This document shows, piece after piece, positions 55,424-64,000 of a DNA stretch of 64,000 nucleotides. Position 1 is the first letter of the stretch, and each line of letters begins with the position of its first letter. The translations under genes were made by a program, and so were the position numbers. The stretch covers positions 22,344,868 to 22,408,867 of the forward strand of contig NC_133101.1 of the NCBI RefSeq assembly GCF_022965805.1, given 5' to 3'. The stretch comes from Primulina eburnea. Taxonomy: Eukaryota; Streptophyta; Magnoliopsida; Lamiales; Gesneriaceae. A model generated the notes under the pieces. The model saw nothing but the letters and a program-made list of their open reading frames with translations, searched no databases and was not told where the DNA came from.

Positions 55424-55818
55424 ATGTCTGACTCAAGTAATTCTGATGCATGCAGCAGTACGCATATTCAAGTTAATGATCAATTAAGTCCTTATTTAGA
55501 AATAGTGGTGCTGCTCCTACTCATGCTCAAGCAGCAACAGCAAGAAAATACATTGATCGTTTTGAAGTCAGGCATGTTACAGACCTGATTGATGACAATG
55601 TTCTGTTGCAAGCAATGCTTTGGAAAGAGTGGTATGTGATTGAAAAGATTTCTACAACTGAATCATTTTCTAGAATCCGAATTTATGAGTTGAATAATTG
55701 GATTAGAGAATGGCAGGATTCAGTTGGTTCTGAAATATCTTTTGTAAGATGGAATCGTTTTATTCTTAATAAATTATCATTTCCGATTTGTTATTATGTT
55801 TTTATTTTCTGCAAATAA
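55424..55818 (+). pseudogene. Antisense gene B of Copia-3, unknown function, frameshifted
   Basis: ATG at 55424 opens MSDSSNSDACSSTHIQVNDQ. A one-base shift near 55503 moves the frame to SGAAPTHAQAATARKYIDRF and on to KLSFPICYYVFIFCK with a stop at 55816-55818. Together roughly 130 residues, with WKEWYVIEKI and LNNWIREWQDSVG in the middle; no known domain recognised. It ends only about 30 bases from the pol stop codon on the other strand (55851), so the two are convergent. Confidence 0.45.
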
Positions 55819-55850
55819 TTCTATTTAGCAACACATCATCAATGATAATT

Positions 55851-56855
55851 TTAAGACAATTCAATTAAACCAAAAATATTGCGAAAGTGAGAAAACTTAG
55901 TCTCGGGTAATGGTTTGATGAAGATGTCAGCTGCTTGTTGCTCAGTTGAGATATACTCCAGTCTAATGTCCTTCTTCAAAGCATGATCTCTAATGAAGTG
56001 ATGCCTGACATCTATATGCTTGGTCCTTGAGTGAAGAACTGGATTATAGGTGATGGCAATTGTGCTCGTATTGTCACAAAATATAGGCGATTCATTTGTA
56101 ATCACTACATAATCTCTCAGTTGTTGCTGAATCCAGATCAGTTGTGCACAAAAACTACCAGCAGCAAGATATTCTGCTTCAGTTGTTGAGGTGGCTATGG
56201 ATGTCTGCTTTTTGCTGAACCAGGAGATCAGTCTGTCTCCAAGAAACTGACATGAACCACTTGTACTTTTTCGATCAAGTTTACATCCTGCATAATCTGC
56301 ATCTGAATAGCCAATTAAATTGAAAGATGAGTCTTTAGAATACCATAACCCAAAATTTTGTGTACCCTTAAGATATTTTAAAATTCTTTTAGCAGCTGAG
56401 AAATGTGATTGCTTAGGATTTGCTTGCAATCTAGAACACATACAGACAGCAAATACAATATCAGGGCGACTGGCAGTTAGGTACAACAATGAGCCTATTA
56501 AACCTCGATATAATGTCGCCTCAACTGATATTTCCCCTTGATCAGTGCCCAATTTTACTGATGAGCTCATGAGAGTATTTGCAGCTGAACATGACTCCAT
56601 GCCAAATTTCTTCAGCATCTCCTTTGTATATTTAGTCTGACCGATGAATGTACCAGTCTCCAGTTGCTTCACTTGCAGTCCAAGAAAGAATGTCAGTTCA
56701 CCCATCATGCTCATTTCGAACTTTTCCTGCATCAACTTGGCAAATTTCTCACATAATTTGGGGTTAGTTGACCCAAATATGATATCATCAACATAAATTT
56801 GAACAAGTAAAATGTGATTATTCTAGAAAATTTGAACAAGGTCTTATCAACTGAT
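55851..56855 (-). pseudogene. Copia-3 RT C-terminal part and RNase H
   Basis: Minus strand: catalytic YVDD at about 56795-56784 (QIYVDDIIFGS), then GELTFFLGLQV, LIGSLLYLTASRPDIVFAVC, and RNase H (LIGYSDADYAGCKLDRKSTSG, STTEAEYLAAGSFCAQLIWI, FCDNTSTIAI, HIDVRHHFIRDH, DIFIKPLPE), ending at a normal stop at 55851. The last 294 codons are open. A one-base shift near 56825, just before YVDD, separates this from the upstream RT part. Confidence 0.95.
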
Positions 56856-57802
56856 CAAACAGAAAAATTATGATCAGTTAGAAATTTTGAAAGAGTTTCG
56901 TACCAAGCTCTGGGAGCTTGTTTAAGACCATATAAAGCTTTGTTCAAATGATATACATAATCAGGAAAGTTGTGATTTACAAAGCCTGGGGGTTGTTCAA
57001 CATATACTTCCTCTTGTAGTTGACCATTTAGGAATGCACTTTTGACATCCATTTGATAGACTTTGAAGTTCTTGAATAAAGCATATGCAAGGAATATTCC
57101 GATAGCTTCCAGTCTTGCTACTAGTCTCGCTTTATTGCGCACAACTGAACCATCCTCGTTCAGTTTGTTCCTGTACATCCATTTTGTACCTATAATAGTT
57201 TTTGAAATTGGTATTGGGACTAAGTTCCAGACATTGTTATGAGTGAACTGATTTAGCTCTTCTTGCATTGCATTTACCCAGTTAGGATCAGCAAGAGCTT
57301 CATCAGTTTTCTTCGGTTCTAGTTGTGAAACAAAAGCTGAATAGATAAATAAATTTAGCATTTGATTGCGAGTTCTTACTGGATCAGATGGATTTCCTAT
57401 TACCAATTCAGGTGGATGTGATTTTCTCCATCTGTACTCAGTATTTGTTGTATCAGAAATTTCTTCAGTTGGTAACTGAATGTCATCAGTTTGCTCTATC
57501 AACTGATCATTAGGAATGGCTTCTGGTTCAGCTGATTGATCTAACACTTCTGGTTCGGGTGTTTGGAGGTTGTTTTTATTTATGTGATTGTCTCCTTCAT
57601 CATTATCCTCCAAACTGATATCTGTAAATCGATCAACTAGCTCAACTTGATCAGTTGGCTTATCAGTTAATTCAGTTTCATCGAAATCAACATGAGCATA
57701 TTCTTCAACATTTAAAGTTTTCTTGTTGACTCTATAAGCTATACTAACTGATGAATATCCAAGAAATATTCCTTCTGCAGATTTTGCATCAAACGTTTTC
57801 AA
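56856..57802 (-). pseudogene. Copia-3 integrase C-terminus and RT N-terminal part
   Basis: Minus strand: [24 protein letters not shown] is the integrase C-terminal region before an acidic linker. RT begins with [24 protein letters not shown] and continues [47 protein letters not shown] and [14 protein letters not shown]. About 20 residues expected between KARLVAR and the IFLAYA segment are missing. Open for 315 codons. Confidence 0.93.
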
Positions 57803-58912
57803 ATAATTTTTACCATTATCAAGAATAAAACATTTGCAGCCGAATATTTTGAATTAAGTAATTATACTTTTTCTTCCATGCCAGATCTCATATGGTGTTT
57901 TCACATGATTTTTATTAATCATTGATCTGTTCTGAGTGTAACACGCAGTATTTACTGTCTCTGCCCAAAATCTTTGAGAAATACCAGAATCAACAAGCAT
58001 CGTTCTAACAGCTTCTTTAAGAGTCCGATTTCTTCTTTCATCTACACCATTTTGCTGAGGAGTTCTAGCTGCTGAGAGCTCATGCTTAATTCCAGCATTT
58101 TCTAAAAAATTTGAAAGAGTTTGATTGATAAATTCAGTTCCTCGATCAGATCTGTTTCGATCAATTCCAACTTATTTTTCATTAAAAGTCTTTTGAAGAG
58201 CTTGATCAGTTGTGCAGCAGTTTGGTCTTTTGATTTGAGAAAGATAACCCAAATAAATCTTGAAAAATCATCAACAATCACCAAGGTGTATTTCATTCCT
58301 CCTAAACTCATGACTGATATTGGACCAAATAAATCCATATGTAACAGCTATAAGCATCGGGAAGAAGATTTACAACCCTTGTTTTTAAAAGAAGATTTAA
58401 CTTGTTTTCCAAACTGACATGCTGAGCAAAGTTTTTCTTTTGAAAAGTCTATTTTGGGCAAACCAGTTACAACTTCATGTTTACTCAGATAGGCAATGGA
58501 TTTGAAGTTTAAATGATTTAGTCTTTTATGCCACAACCAGTTTTTAGATGATTTGGAAGCAATAAAAAAAACTGGTGCATAAGTTTGATCATTCCAACTG
58601 ACTTTATGTGTTTCCACAACGTTTGCCAGTTAGTATGATTTCATCAGTTGAAGTTTTGACTGAACATGAGTTTTTGTCAAATTGTACTAAAAATCCACTG
58701 TCGCATAACTGACTGATGCTAATCAAGTTATACTTCAGGTTTTCTACTAATAGAACATCTTTAAAAGTAAAGTTACCATGAATAAGCTTACCCTTACCCA
58801 CAGTTCTACCTTTGGAATTGTCCCCGAAACTGATGTTTGGACCACTGTATTTGATCAGTTGAGATAACACACTTGCATCTCCTGTCATATGTCGCGAACA
58901 TCCACTGTCCAA
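57803..58912 (-). pseudogene. Copia-3 protease and integrase core
   Basis: Minus strand from right to left: aspartic protease (WxLDSGCSRHMTGD, 58912 on), GAG-pre-integrase with zinc ligands (LWHKRLNHLNFKSI, CSACQFGKQ; 58617-58348), integrase core start (MDLFGPI, VDDFSRFIWVIFLKSKDQT; 58338 on). After a frame break near 58180 the rest (FSAARTPQQNGV-like and SGISQRFWAE-like) is readable only in pieces to 57850. Stops and frameshifts near 58610, 58345, 58180 and 57850. Confidence 0.92.
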
Positions 58913-59258
58913 CTACCATATTGAGTTCTTGTTTGTACCTGTTACCTTCAATCACATACACAATATAACTTGGTACCCATATCTATTTGGGTCATGAGCT
59001 GATTAGTCCCTTAGGAACTCACACTTGGATTAGTCTAACAGACTTTCTAGTAGCTGTATTCCAAATGGTTTTTCTCGCCTTTTGTGTGCTTGGTGTGTAG
59101 TGTACAGATGATACATTATGTGTTTTAGCTTTATTCAACTGATTGTTCAGTCTATATCTCTTCTGAACTGGCTTGCAGTTATATTAATTGAAATAGCTAT
59201 TCGAATAGTTCTTGTGAAACCTCTTTGATGACTGACTTTGTGAATCAGTTGATAATTT

Positions 59259-60947
59259 TCAACTATTATCAATACCATATCTTCTAGCCTTACTCACATT
59301 CTTAGTAGGTTGCTCAATCAGTTTACTGGGCACAATTTGTTCTTGTACCACTGTTGCTATGACAAAGTGAATATATTTCCCTTTGTCTATTTTTAGCTTT
59401 GGTTGAGTGTCATTTGGATACATTTCTCCTTGAGTGTTGAATCCTAAACCAGTTTTATCAGAAACTGATTTTTGTGAATTCTGCATCTCATTCAGTGCAG
59501 TGGATGACTTATTCCAAGACTGAATGAGCTCAGTCTGTTTTGAGTTTTCAAGAATCAACTTCTGGATTAATGACTGATTTTTATCTCTCTCTGCTTTTAA
59601 CTCAGTAATTTCCTTTTTTAGACTCAACCCATCAACTGATTCATCAGTTTTGGTTTTATTGTCTGTGGGAGCAGTTTGCTTTGCTTTGATTTTTTCAAAT
59701 GATGATGAAAGTTTTTGATACTCATTTACCATATCATGTAGTGTTAGAATGAGTTCTTCTCGTGTGAAATCAGTTGAGCTGAAATCAAATACCTGTTGGC
59801 TAGATGATTCTTCTTCTGCATCATTAGTCATCAAACACTTGACTTCCTCATCATCACTAGAGCTCCATGAGCTTTCTGGTTCTGACTCCTCACTGTCAGT
59901 TTCTGCCCATTTAGATTTATTTTCTTCAGCTAAGAGTACCTCGTGTTTCTTTCTGAAAGACTTCTTATCTTCCTTGGGCCTTCTTTTGTTTTCATATGAT
60001 TTCTTTCTTCTATCAGTTGATCCCTGAATGTTCTTCTTGGGTTTAGGACAATCAGCAATAAAGTGACCTGATTTGTCACAGTTGTAGCAGGCATTTGATT
60101 CATCTTTAGAGTTGTTCCTTGGGTATGGCTTCTGAGAGTTTCCTTGATTCTTTCTCATGAACCTTCCAAATTTTTTGATGAACAAAGACATAGCATCATT
60201 GCTCAACTGATCAGCAGATTTCTCGACTGAACTGATTGGTTCTGTTCTGACAACTGCTAGAGCAGTTGTGGCTGCAGGGGTAGATGGTTCTCCTTCTCTG
60301 GTCTGTAGTTCAAATTCATAAGCTTTTAAATCAGCAAACAGATCATGAAGTTCAATTTGGTTCAGATCTTTGGACTCCCTCATTGCCATGGTCTTGACAT
60401 CCCATTCTTTGGGAAGACCTCTCATTACATTTAGTGCAATCTCTTTGTTGGTATACACTTTTCCAAGTACATTTAACTCATTGATGATACTGCTTACTCT
60501 TTCATCATACTCGTGCATTGATTCTCCTGCTTTCATTTTGATGTTATCAAAACTTTGAACAGCAACAGAGAGTTTATTTTCTTTGGTTTGATCATTTCCT
60601 TCACACAGCTGGATCAGCTTTTCCCAAATTTCTTTGGTTGTCTTACACATATTTATTTTGCTGAAGGTTACTTTGTCTAGCGTTTTGTACAGAATTCCTT
60701 TAGCCACATTATCAAGATTTGCTTTTCTTTTATCTTCAGTTGTCCATTCCTCTCTGGGCTTTTCTATTCTTTGTGGTGCCCCTACTGTTATGGCAACTGT
60801 TGTGTTTGTTTTCAGAATCTTCATGGGTCCATCAGTTATTACATACCACATGTCATCATCTTGTGCAGCTAAATGAGCCTGCATTCTGATTTTCTAATCA
60901 TCAAATTCTTCTCTGGAGAACATAGGAATTTTGTTGAATGAAGTCAT
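59259..60947 (-). pseudogene. Copia-3 gag, one premature stop
   Basis: The natural start is ATG at 60947 (MTSFNKIPMFSREEFDD), interrupted by TAG at 60894-60896 where TGG (Trp) would be expected; a 541-codon frame continues from there to 59259. Residues about 20-220 are a UBN2-type copia gag (WYVITDGP, KEIWEKLIQLCEG, ESMHEYDERVSSIINEL, VMRGLPKEWD). One CCHC knuckle follows (CYNCDKSGHFIADC), then a Lys/Arg-rich stretch, an acidic stretch (WAETDSEESEPESSWSSSDDEE) and a coiled coil (KKEITELKAERDKNQSLIQKL). Long tails with coiled coils after the zinc knuckle are usual in SIRE-type elements. Apart from the TAG it is intact. Confidence 0.92.
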
Positions 60948-60993
60948 GCTAGCAAGTTTATAGATCAAAAGTATTCAAGAACAAGATTCACCC

Positions 60994-61005
60994 GCTCTGA
61001 TACCA
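60994..61005 (-). promoter_or_regulatory. Copia-3 tRNA-Met primer-binding site
   Basis: GCTCTGATACCA in plus-strand reading, complement TGGTATCAGAGC, two bases from the LTR. Identifies the right LTR as 5' and the element as minus-strand. Confidence 0.95.
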
Positions 61006-61007
61006 CT

Positions 61008-61982
61008 TGATAGGATCGATTAACGTATCAAGAGTGTTTAGAAGGGGGGGTTGAATAAACACTCACAATATAAAACTGATCTTTTCGAATTTTGAGTTCA
61101 GTTTGGTGACAAACTGATTCTCGGAATCTTGTTGTCAATGACAATCAGTTAAACTGAAATAGTTGCGGAAGCTAACTGACTGAAAGATAGAATACAACAC
61201 TGAAATAAAATACGCAAGGGTTGTTTCTGGATGTTCGGAGATTTCAATTACTCCTACGTCACCCCTTCTATCCCAAGGATAGGATTTCCCCTAAAAGACT
61301 TTGATCGAATACAAGATTTGTACTGACCCACTTCAGTTTGGACTTATCACTGCCAAGTCTGAAACTCTTAGTATTACAAAGTGTTCTCAGTACGTAACTG
61401 ATATTAACACTATCAAATTTATCAAATTTTTTTTACAAAGTGCTAGTGAGCTCAGATTGTAGCCTTGACTTCTACGAATAAATCAAGTAAGAATGAGCTA
61501 TGATTTTTGACAGAGTAACAACAAGCTTTGAATAGAGTAATTCTGTTATTTTCTTCAGCTGTTCTTCTGTCATATTTATAAGATTCTCTTCCAACGGTAA
61601 CTTGAGATATTTTTAAATCTTTGTATCCGTTGATTGCCACTTCATCATTCCTTGGGCATTGTTTGATTCATTTATTGTAATGCGGCGTCTTAATTTCTTT
61701 AGCCGAAATGCGTTGTTCTAAGCTGTATTGATTGAAGTGCGGCGTTGCAATCTTCTATGTCTCTTTGTCGGTTGAATGTTCTTTTCCGAGACATGTTTAG
61801 TTGAAGTATGAATGTATCAACTGACTAGTTTCCAACTGATCAGTTTTCTTTATTGAATCAACTGATTTCAGGTGTCAAGTCCAGTTTACTCGATCAGTTG
61901 CTGAGTTCAGTTTACTCGATCAGTTGGTTCGTATATTCAGTTGGTTCATATTTTGTCAAACGTCGGAATTCAGTTTCCAACA
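61008..61982 (-). repeat. Copia-3 5' LTR
   Basis: Plus-strand reading TGATAGGATCG...GTTTCCAACA, followed by the target duplication CAATG (61983-61987). It is the reverse complement of 43528-44497 with scattered differences. A 62-codon frame at 61452-61640 on the minus strand also occurs in the inverted copy but is not a known gene. Confidence 0.95.
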
Positions 61983-61987
61983 CAATG

Positions 61988-62773
61988 GTATAGCATTTTC
62001 AATTAGAATTGGCTCATGTGTAGGTACTTGATCTGCATGCTCCGTCTCAAGTTTTCGCTTGCTAGAACCGTTTTCTTTCCTTTCTTTACAAGGAAATATA
62101 TTTTCAAAAAAATACTGCATTTCTTGACTCAATTTTCATAACCGTTTTCAAAAAAATACTGCATTTATTGACTCAATTGTCATTCACGTATTCATTTCTT
62201 CATTTTCAGATTTGTGGACTATAAACCTATAGGCACTACTATTATGTGCATATCCGATGAATATGCAGTCGACCGTCTTTGGTCCAATTCACTCTTGTTT
62301 AGGCTTTGGTATTTCAACCTTAGCTAGACACCTCCACACTTTAAGTTACTTGTAGGAAGGCTTATGACCTTTCCACAATTCGTAAGGTGACTTGTCATTT
62401 TTCTTGTGGGGTATCTTGTTCAAGATATGATTAGCCGATAGTATTACTTCCCTCCACAAGTTTTGAGGTAGTCTTGAACTTATTAACATATCATTCATTA
62501 TATCTTTTAGAGTTTGATTCTTTCTTTCGGCAATGCCATTTGATTGTGGTGAATAAGGGGATCAGTCATTTCATGAATTATGCCCACAGATGTGCAGAAT
62601 TCATCAAATGGTGCTCTGTATTCGCCCCCTCTATCGCTTTGAACCCTCTTTATTAGTTTTCCTTGTTGATTCTCAACTTCGGTCTTATAAACTTTGAATG
62701 TTTCAGGAGCTTCATATTTCGACCTCAAAAGATATACGTAACAGTACCTTGTATGATCATCAATGAATGTCAC
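61988..62773 (-). pseudogene. Copia-2 integrase
   Basis: Minus strand: integrase core FIDDHTRYCYVYLLRSKYEA, RVQSDRGGEYRAPFDEFC (62773-62510), then in other frames the NQTLKDIMNDMLISS-like and SERAICRKKE-like remnants down to about 62350, and the variable linker (ENGSSKRKLETEHAD, about 62090-62030) that leads to RT and is cut by Copia-3. Frames change several times. Confidence 0.88.
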
Positions 62774-63373
62774 GTAGTATCTTTTCCCTCATCTAGTTTG
62801 TACAAACTTTAAATCACCAAGATCGATGTGTATTAGTTCTAGAGGAGTTGTATATCTTTCAATCGAGTGGTAAGGCACTTTGGTCATTTTTGCTTCAACA
62901 CATATCTCGAATTTTTGTGTTGAATCGACGTTGTGTTTAGACAATAATTCCAATTTCATTAAACGTTGTAAGGTATTAAAATTTACGTGTCATAAACGAA
63001 CATACCTTAAATGAGAACACTCAAGCAAGTAAATAGAACTTTTGTATTTATTACTTTCAACAACATTTTGGCTTATAGCCATTACATTCAACTTGAAAAA
63101 GTTCTCATCGAGATATCATTTTCCAATAAAATGACTATTCTTGGTCAATACAACTTTGTTAGACTCAAATATTAGTCTAAACTCGTGTTTGACCAACAGA
63201 GACCCCAACACGAGGTTCTTTCTTATGTCCGGTACATGAAGTGCATCAACAAGGGTTACTTCCAAACCCAATGTCATCTTCAGTACTACATTTCCGGTGC
63301 CCACCACCTCAGATGTAGCGGAGTTTTCCATGTATAGTTTTCTCCCGGTCAATGGAGTGTATGTGGAAAACAT
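62774..63373 (-). pseudogene. Copia-2 protease and pre-integrase region
   Basis: Minus strand: the C-terminal half of the aspartic protease domain (GTGNVVLKMTLGLEVTLVDALHVPDIRKNLVLGSLL; 63373-63116). The active-site region should lie just upstream, around 63400-63440, where a frame break obscures it (WSVDTRAT-like in another frame). The pre-integrase zinc region (62780-63110) is degraded, with HLRYVR and [11 protein letters not shown] fragments. Confidence 0.8.
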
Positions 63374-63990
63374 CCCTTTGTTGGAGAATATGTGTCAAGT
63401 TGCTCTAGTATCAACCGACCACTCATTGGATTTTTCAACCAAATTTGCTTCCAAAATAACTGCAGACAAATCAAGTTTAAAAAATCAAATGGTACCGACC
63501 TTTCTTTAACTACGTTGGCTTGAGGATTTCCCTTCTTTGGCTTCCTACAATCCTTAGCTATGTGATTAGGTTTTCCGCAGTTATAACAAGTGCCTTTGAA
63601 CTTCTTATTATTTGGTGGTTGTTGGACTTGTTGTGGTTGCTTCTCAAACTTCCTTTTCTTCCCTTTGAAACTCGATTCAACAATGTTCACCCTTGCTGCC
63701 ATTTTACTTGCCTTAGTCTCGATGCTCTTGTTGTCCTCCTCTATCTGCAATCTCACAATGAGATCCTACAATCCCATCTCCTTCCCTTTGTGCTTCAAAT
63801 AATTCTTGAAATCCTTCCACAACGGAGGGAGTTTCTTGATCAAAGCAGGAACTTGGAAGGACTCGTTTAGACTCATTCCTTCCTCATTAATCTCGTGCAA
63901 GAGAAATTGTAATTCTTGCACTTGACTAATCACGTAATTTGATTCCACCATCTTGTAGTCCAAAAATCTCCCAACAATAAACTTCTTCAA
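63374..63990 (-). pseudogene. Copia-2 gag
   Basis: Minus strand: UBN2-type gag (FLDYKMVESNYVISQVQELQ, IKKLPPLWKDFKNYLKHK; 63990-63766), a break near 63765, then RLQIEEDNKSIETKASK, a basic linker and a CCHC zinc knuckle (CYNCGKPNHIAKDC, about 63600-63560) with a KKPK tail. The N-terminal part lies beyond the window. Confidence 0.9.
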
Positions 63991-64000
63991 ACCCGCATCC

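Larger units (their letters stand above)
43277..61982 (-). mobile_element. Copia-3: SIRE-like copia element with accessory genes, inverted 3' end
   Basis: Minus-strand copia element inside Copia-2. The 5' LTR is at 61008-61982, with a tRNA-Met primer site at 60994-61005. Gag, pol, two antisense genes and a long env-like gene follow. The other LTR (43528-44497) lies in the opposite orientation together with its polypurine tract and interior tail. The right flank is CAATG (61983-61987), and CATTG (44498-44502), its complement, abuts the inner LTR end, as expected if the 3' end including its left duplication was flipped. The left border near 43271-43280 is inferred from where Copia-2 coding resemblance ends. 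Confidence 0.9.
40251..64000 (-). mobile_element. Copia-2: Ty1/copia retrotransposon, 5' end beyond the window
   Basis: Minus-strand copia element running off the right edge. The 3' LTR is about 40251-41118, the 3' untranslated region 41119-41654, RNase H and RT lie at 41655-43276, and after the nested Copia-3 element integrase, protease and gag follow at 61988-64000. The polyprotein is broken in several places. The left flank GTATG (40246-40250) should reappear beyond the 5' LTR outside the window. Confidence 0.9.

Noticed and set aside
60370..60876. Plus-strand frames of 62-80 codons over the Copia-3 gag
   Set aside because: They are antisense shadows of the long gag frame.
1..64000. Host protein-coding or tRNA genes
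   Set aside because: All recognisable coding sequence belongs to transposable elements; tRNA-like matches are only 12-15 base primer-binding sites.

Overview
The window is eukaryotic plant DNA, almost certainly from a eudicot. It is made almost entirely of nested transposable elements, and I found no host gene, tRNA gene, functional rRNA gene or CRISPR array. Plant origin is shown by Ty1/copia and Ty3/gypsy retrotransposons primed by initiator tRNA-Met, a CACTA (En/Spm) DNA transposon with a TNP2 transposase and a Ulp1-type second gene, and a Cassandra element whose LTRs contain 5S rRNA-like sequence. The accessory genes of the SIRE-like copia element suggest Lamiales to me; that is recollection, not a search result.

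Left half. Positions 1-2351 hold a minus-strand Ty3/gypsy fragment (gag start, RT, RNase H, integrase, with frame breaks). It abuts a roughly 2.9 kb LTR ('LTR-A', 2345-5304), whose partner lies at 34867-37693. Between them is a very short gypsy interior into which a 29 kb CACTA transposon inserted (5373-34489; TAGTG-type ends; 3-bp duplication AAT). The CACTA element carries a broken TNP2 gene (7163-10563) and a TNP1-like/Ulp1 protease gene (exons 10860-13856 and 33425-33527). The last intron of the second gene received a minus-strand copia element (Copia-1, 14342-32415; duplication GTATT). The 3' LTR of Copia-1 in turn received a plus-strand gypsy element (Gypsy-1, 15520-23830; duplication TGTGT). 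This makes four levels of nesting, each with matching target-site duplications except the outermost.

Right half. LTR-like gypsy sequence (37694-40250) is interrupted by a Cassandra element with three LTRs and two interiors (37869-39199; duplication TTATA). A minus-strand copia element (Copia-2) starts at 40251 and runs off the window at 64000. It is split by a SIRE-like copia element (Copia-3, about 43277-61982; duplication CAATG). The 3' LTR end of Copia-3 has been inverted in place, flipping its target duplication to CATTG. Copia-3 carries gag, pol, an env-like gene and two antisense genes, each accessory gene with its own TATA-like box. It was split by a second gypsy element (Gypsy-2, 47283-54301; duplication ACGTG).

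How the parts relate. Gypsy-1 and Gypsy-2 are cousins. Both have near-identical LTR pairs, so they inserted recently, yet both share the same ruined pol. Only Gypsy-2 keeps an intact gag (369 aa). They look like a gag-only, non-autonomous lineage moved by enzymes supplied from elsewhere. Their LTRs hold arrays of the palindrome GCGCATATGCGC, and LTR-to-LTR differences inside these arrays are mostly C/T or G/A changes at CpG, as expected for methylated DNA.
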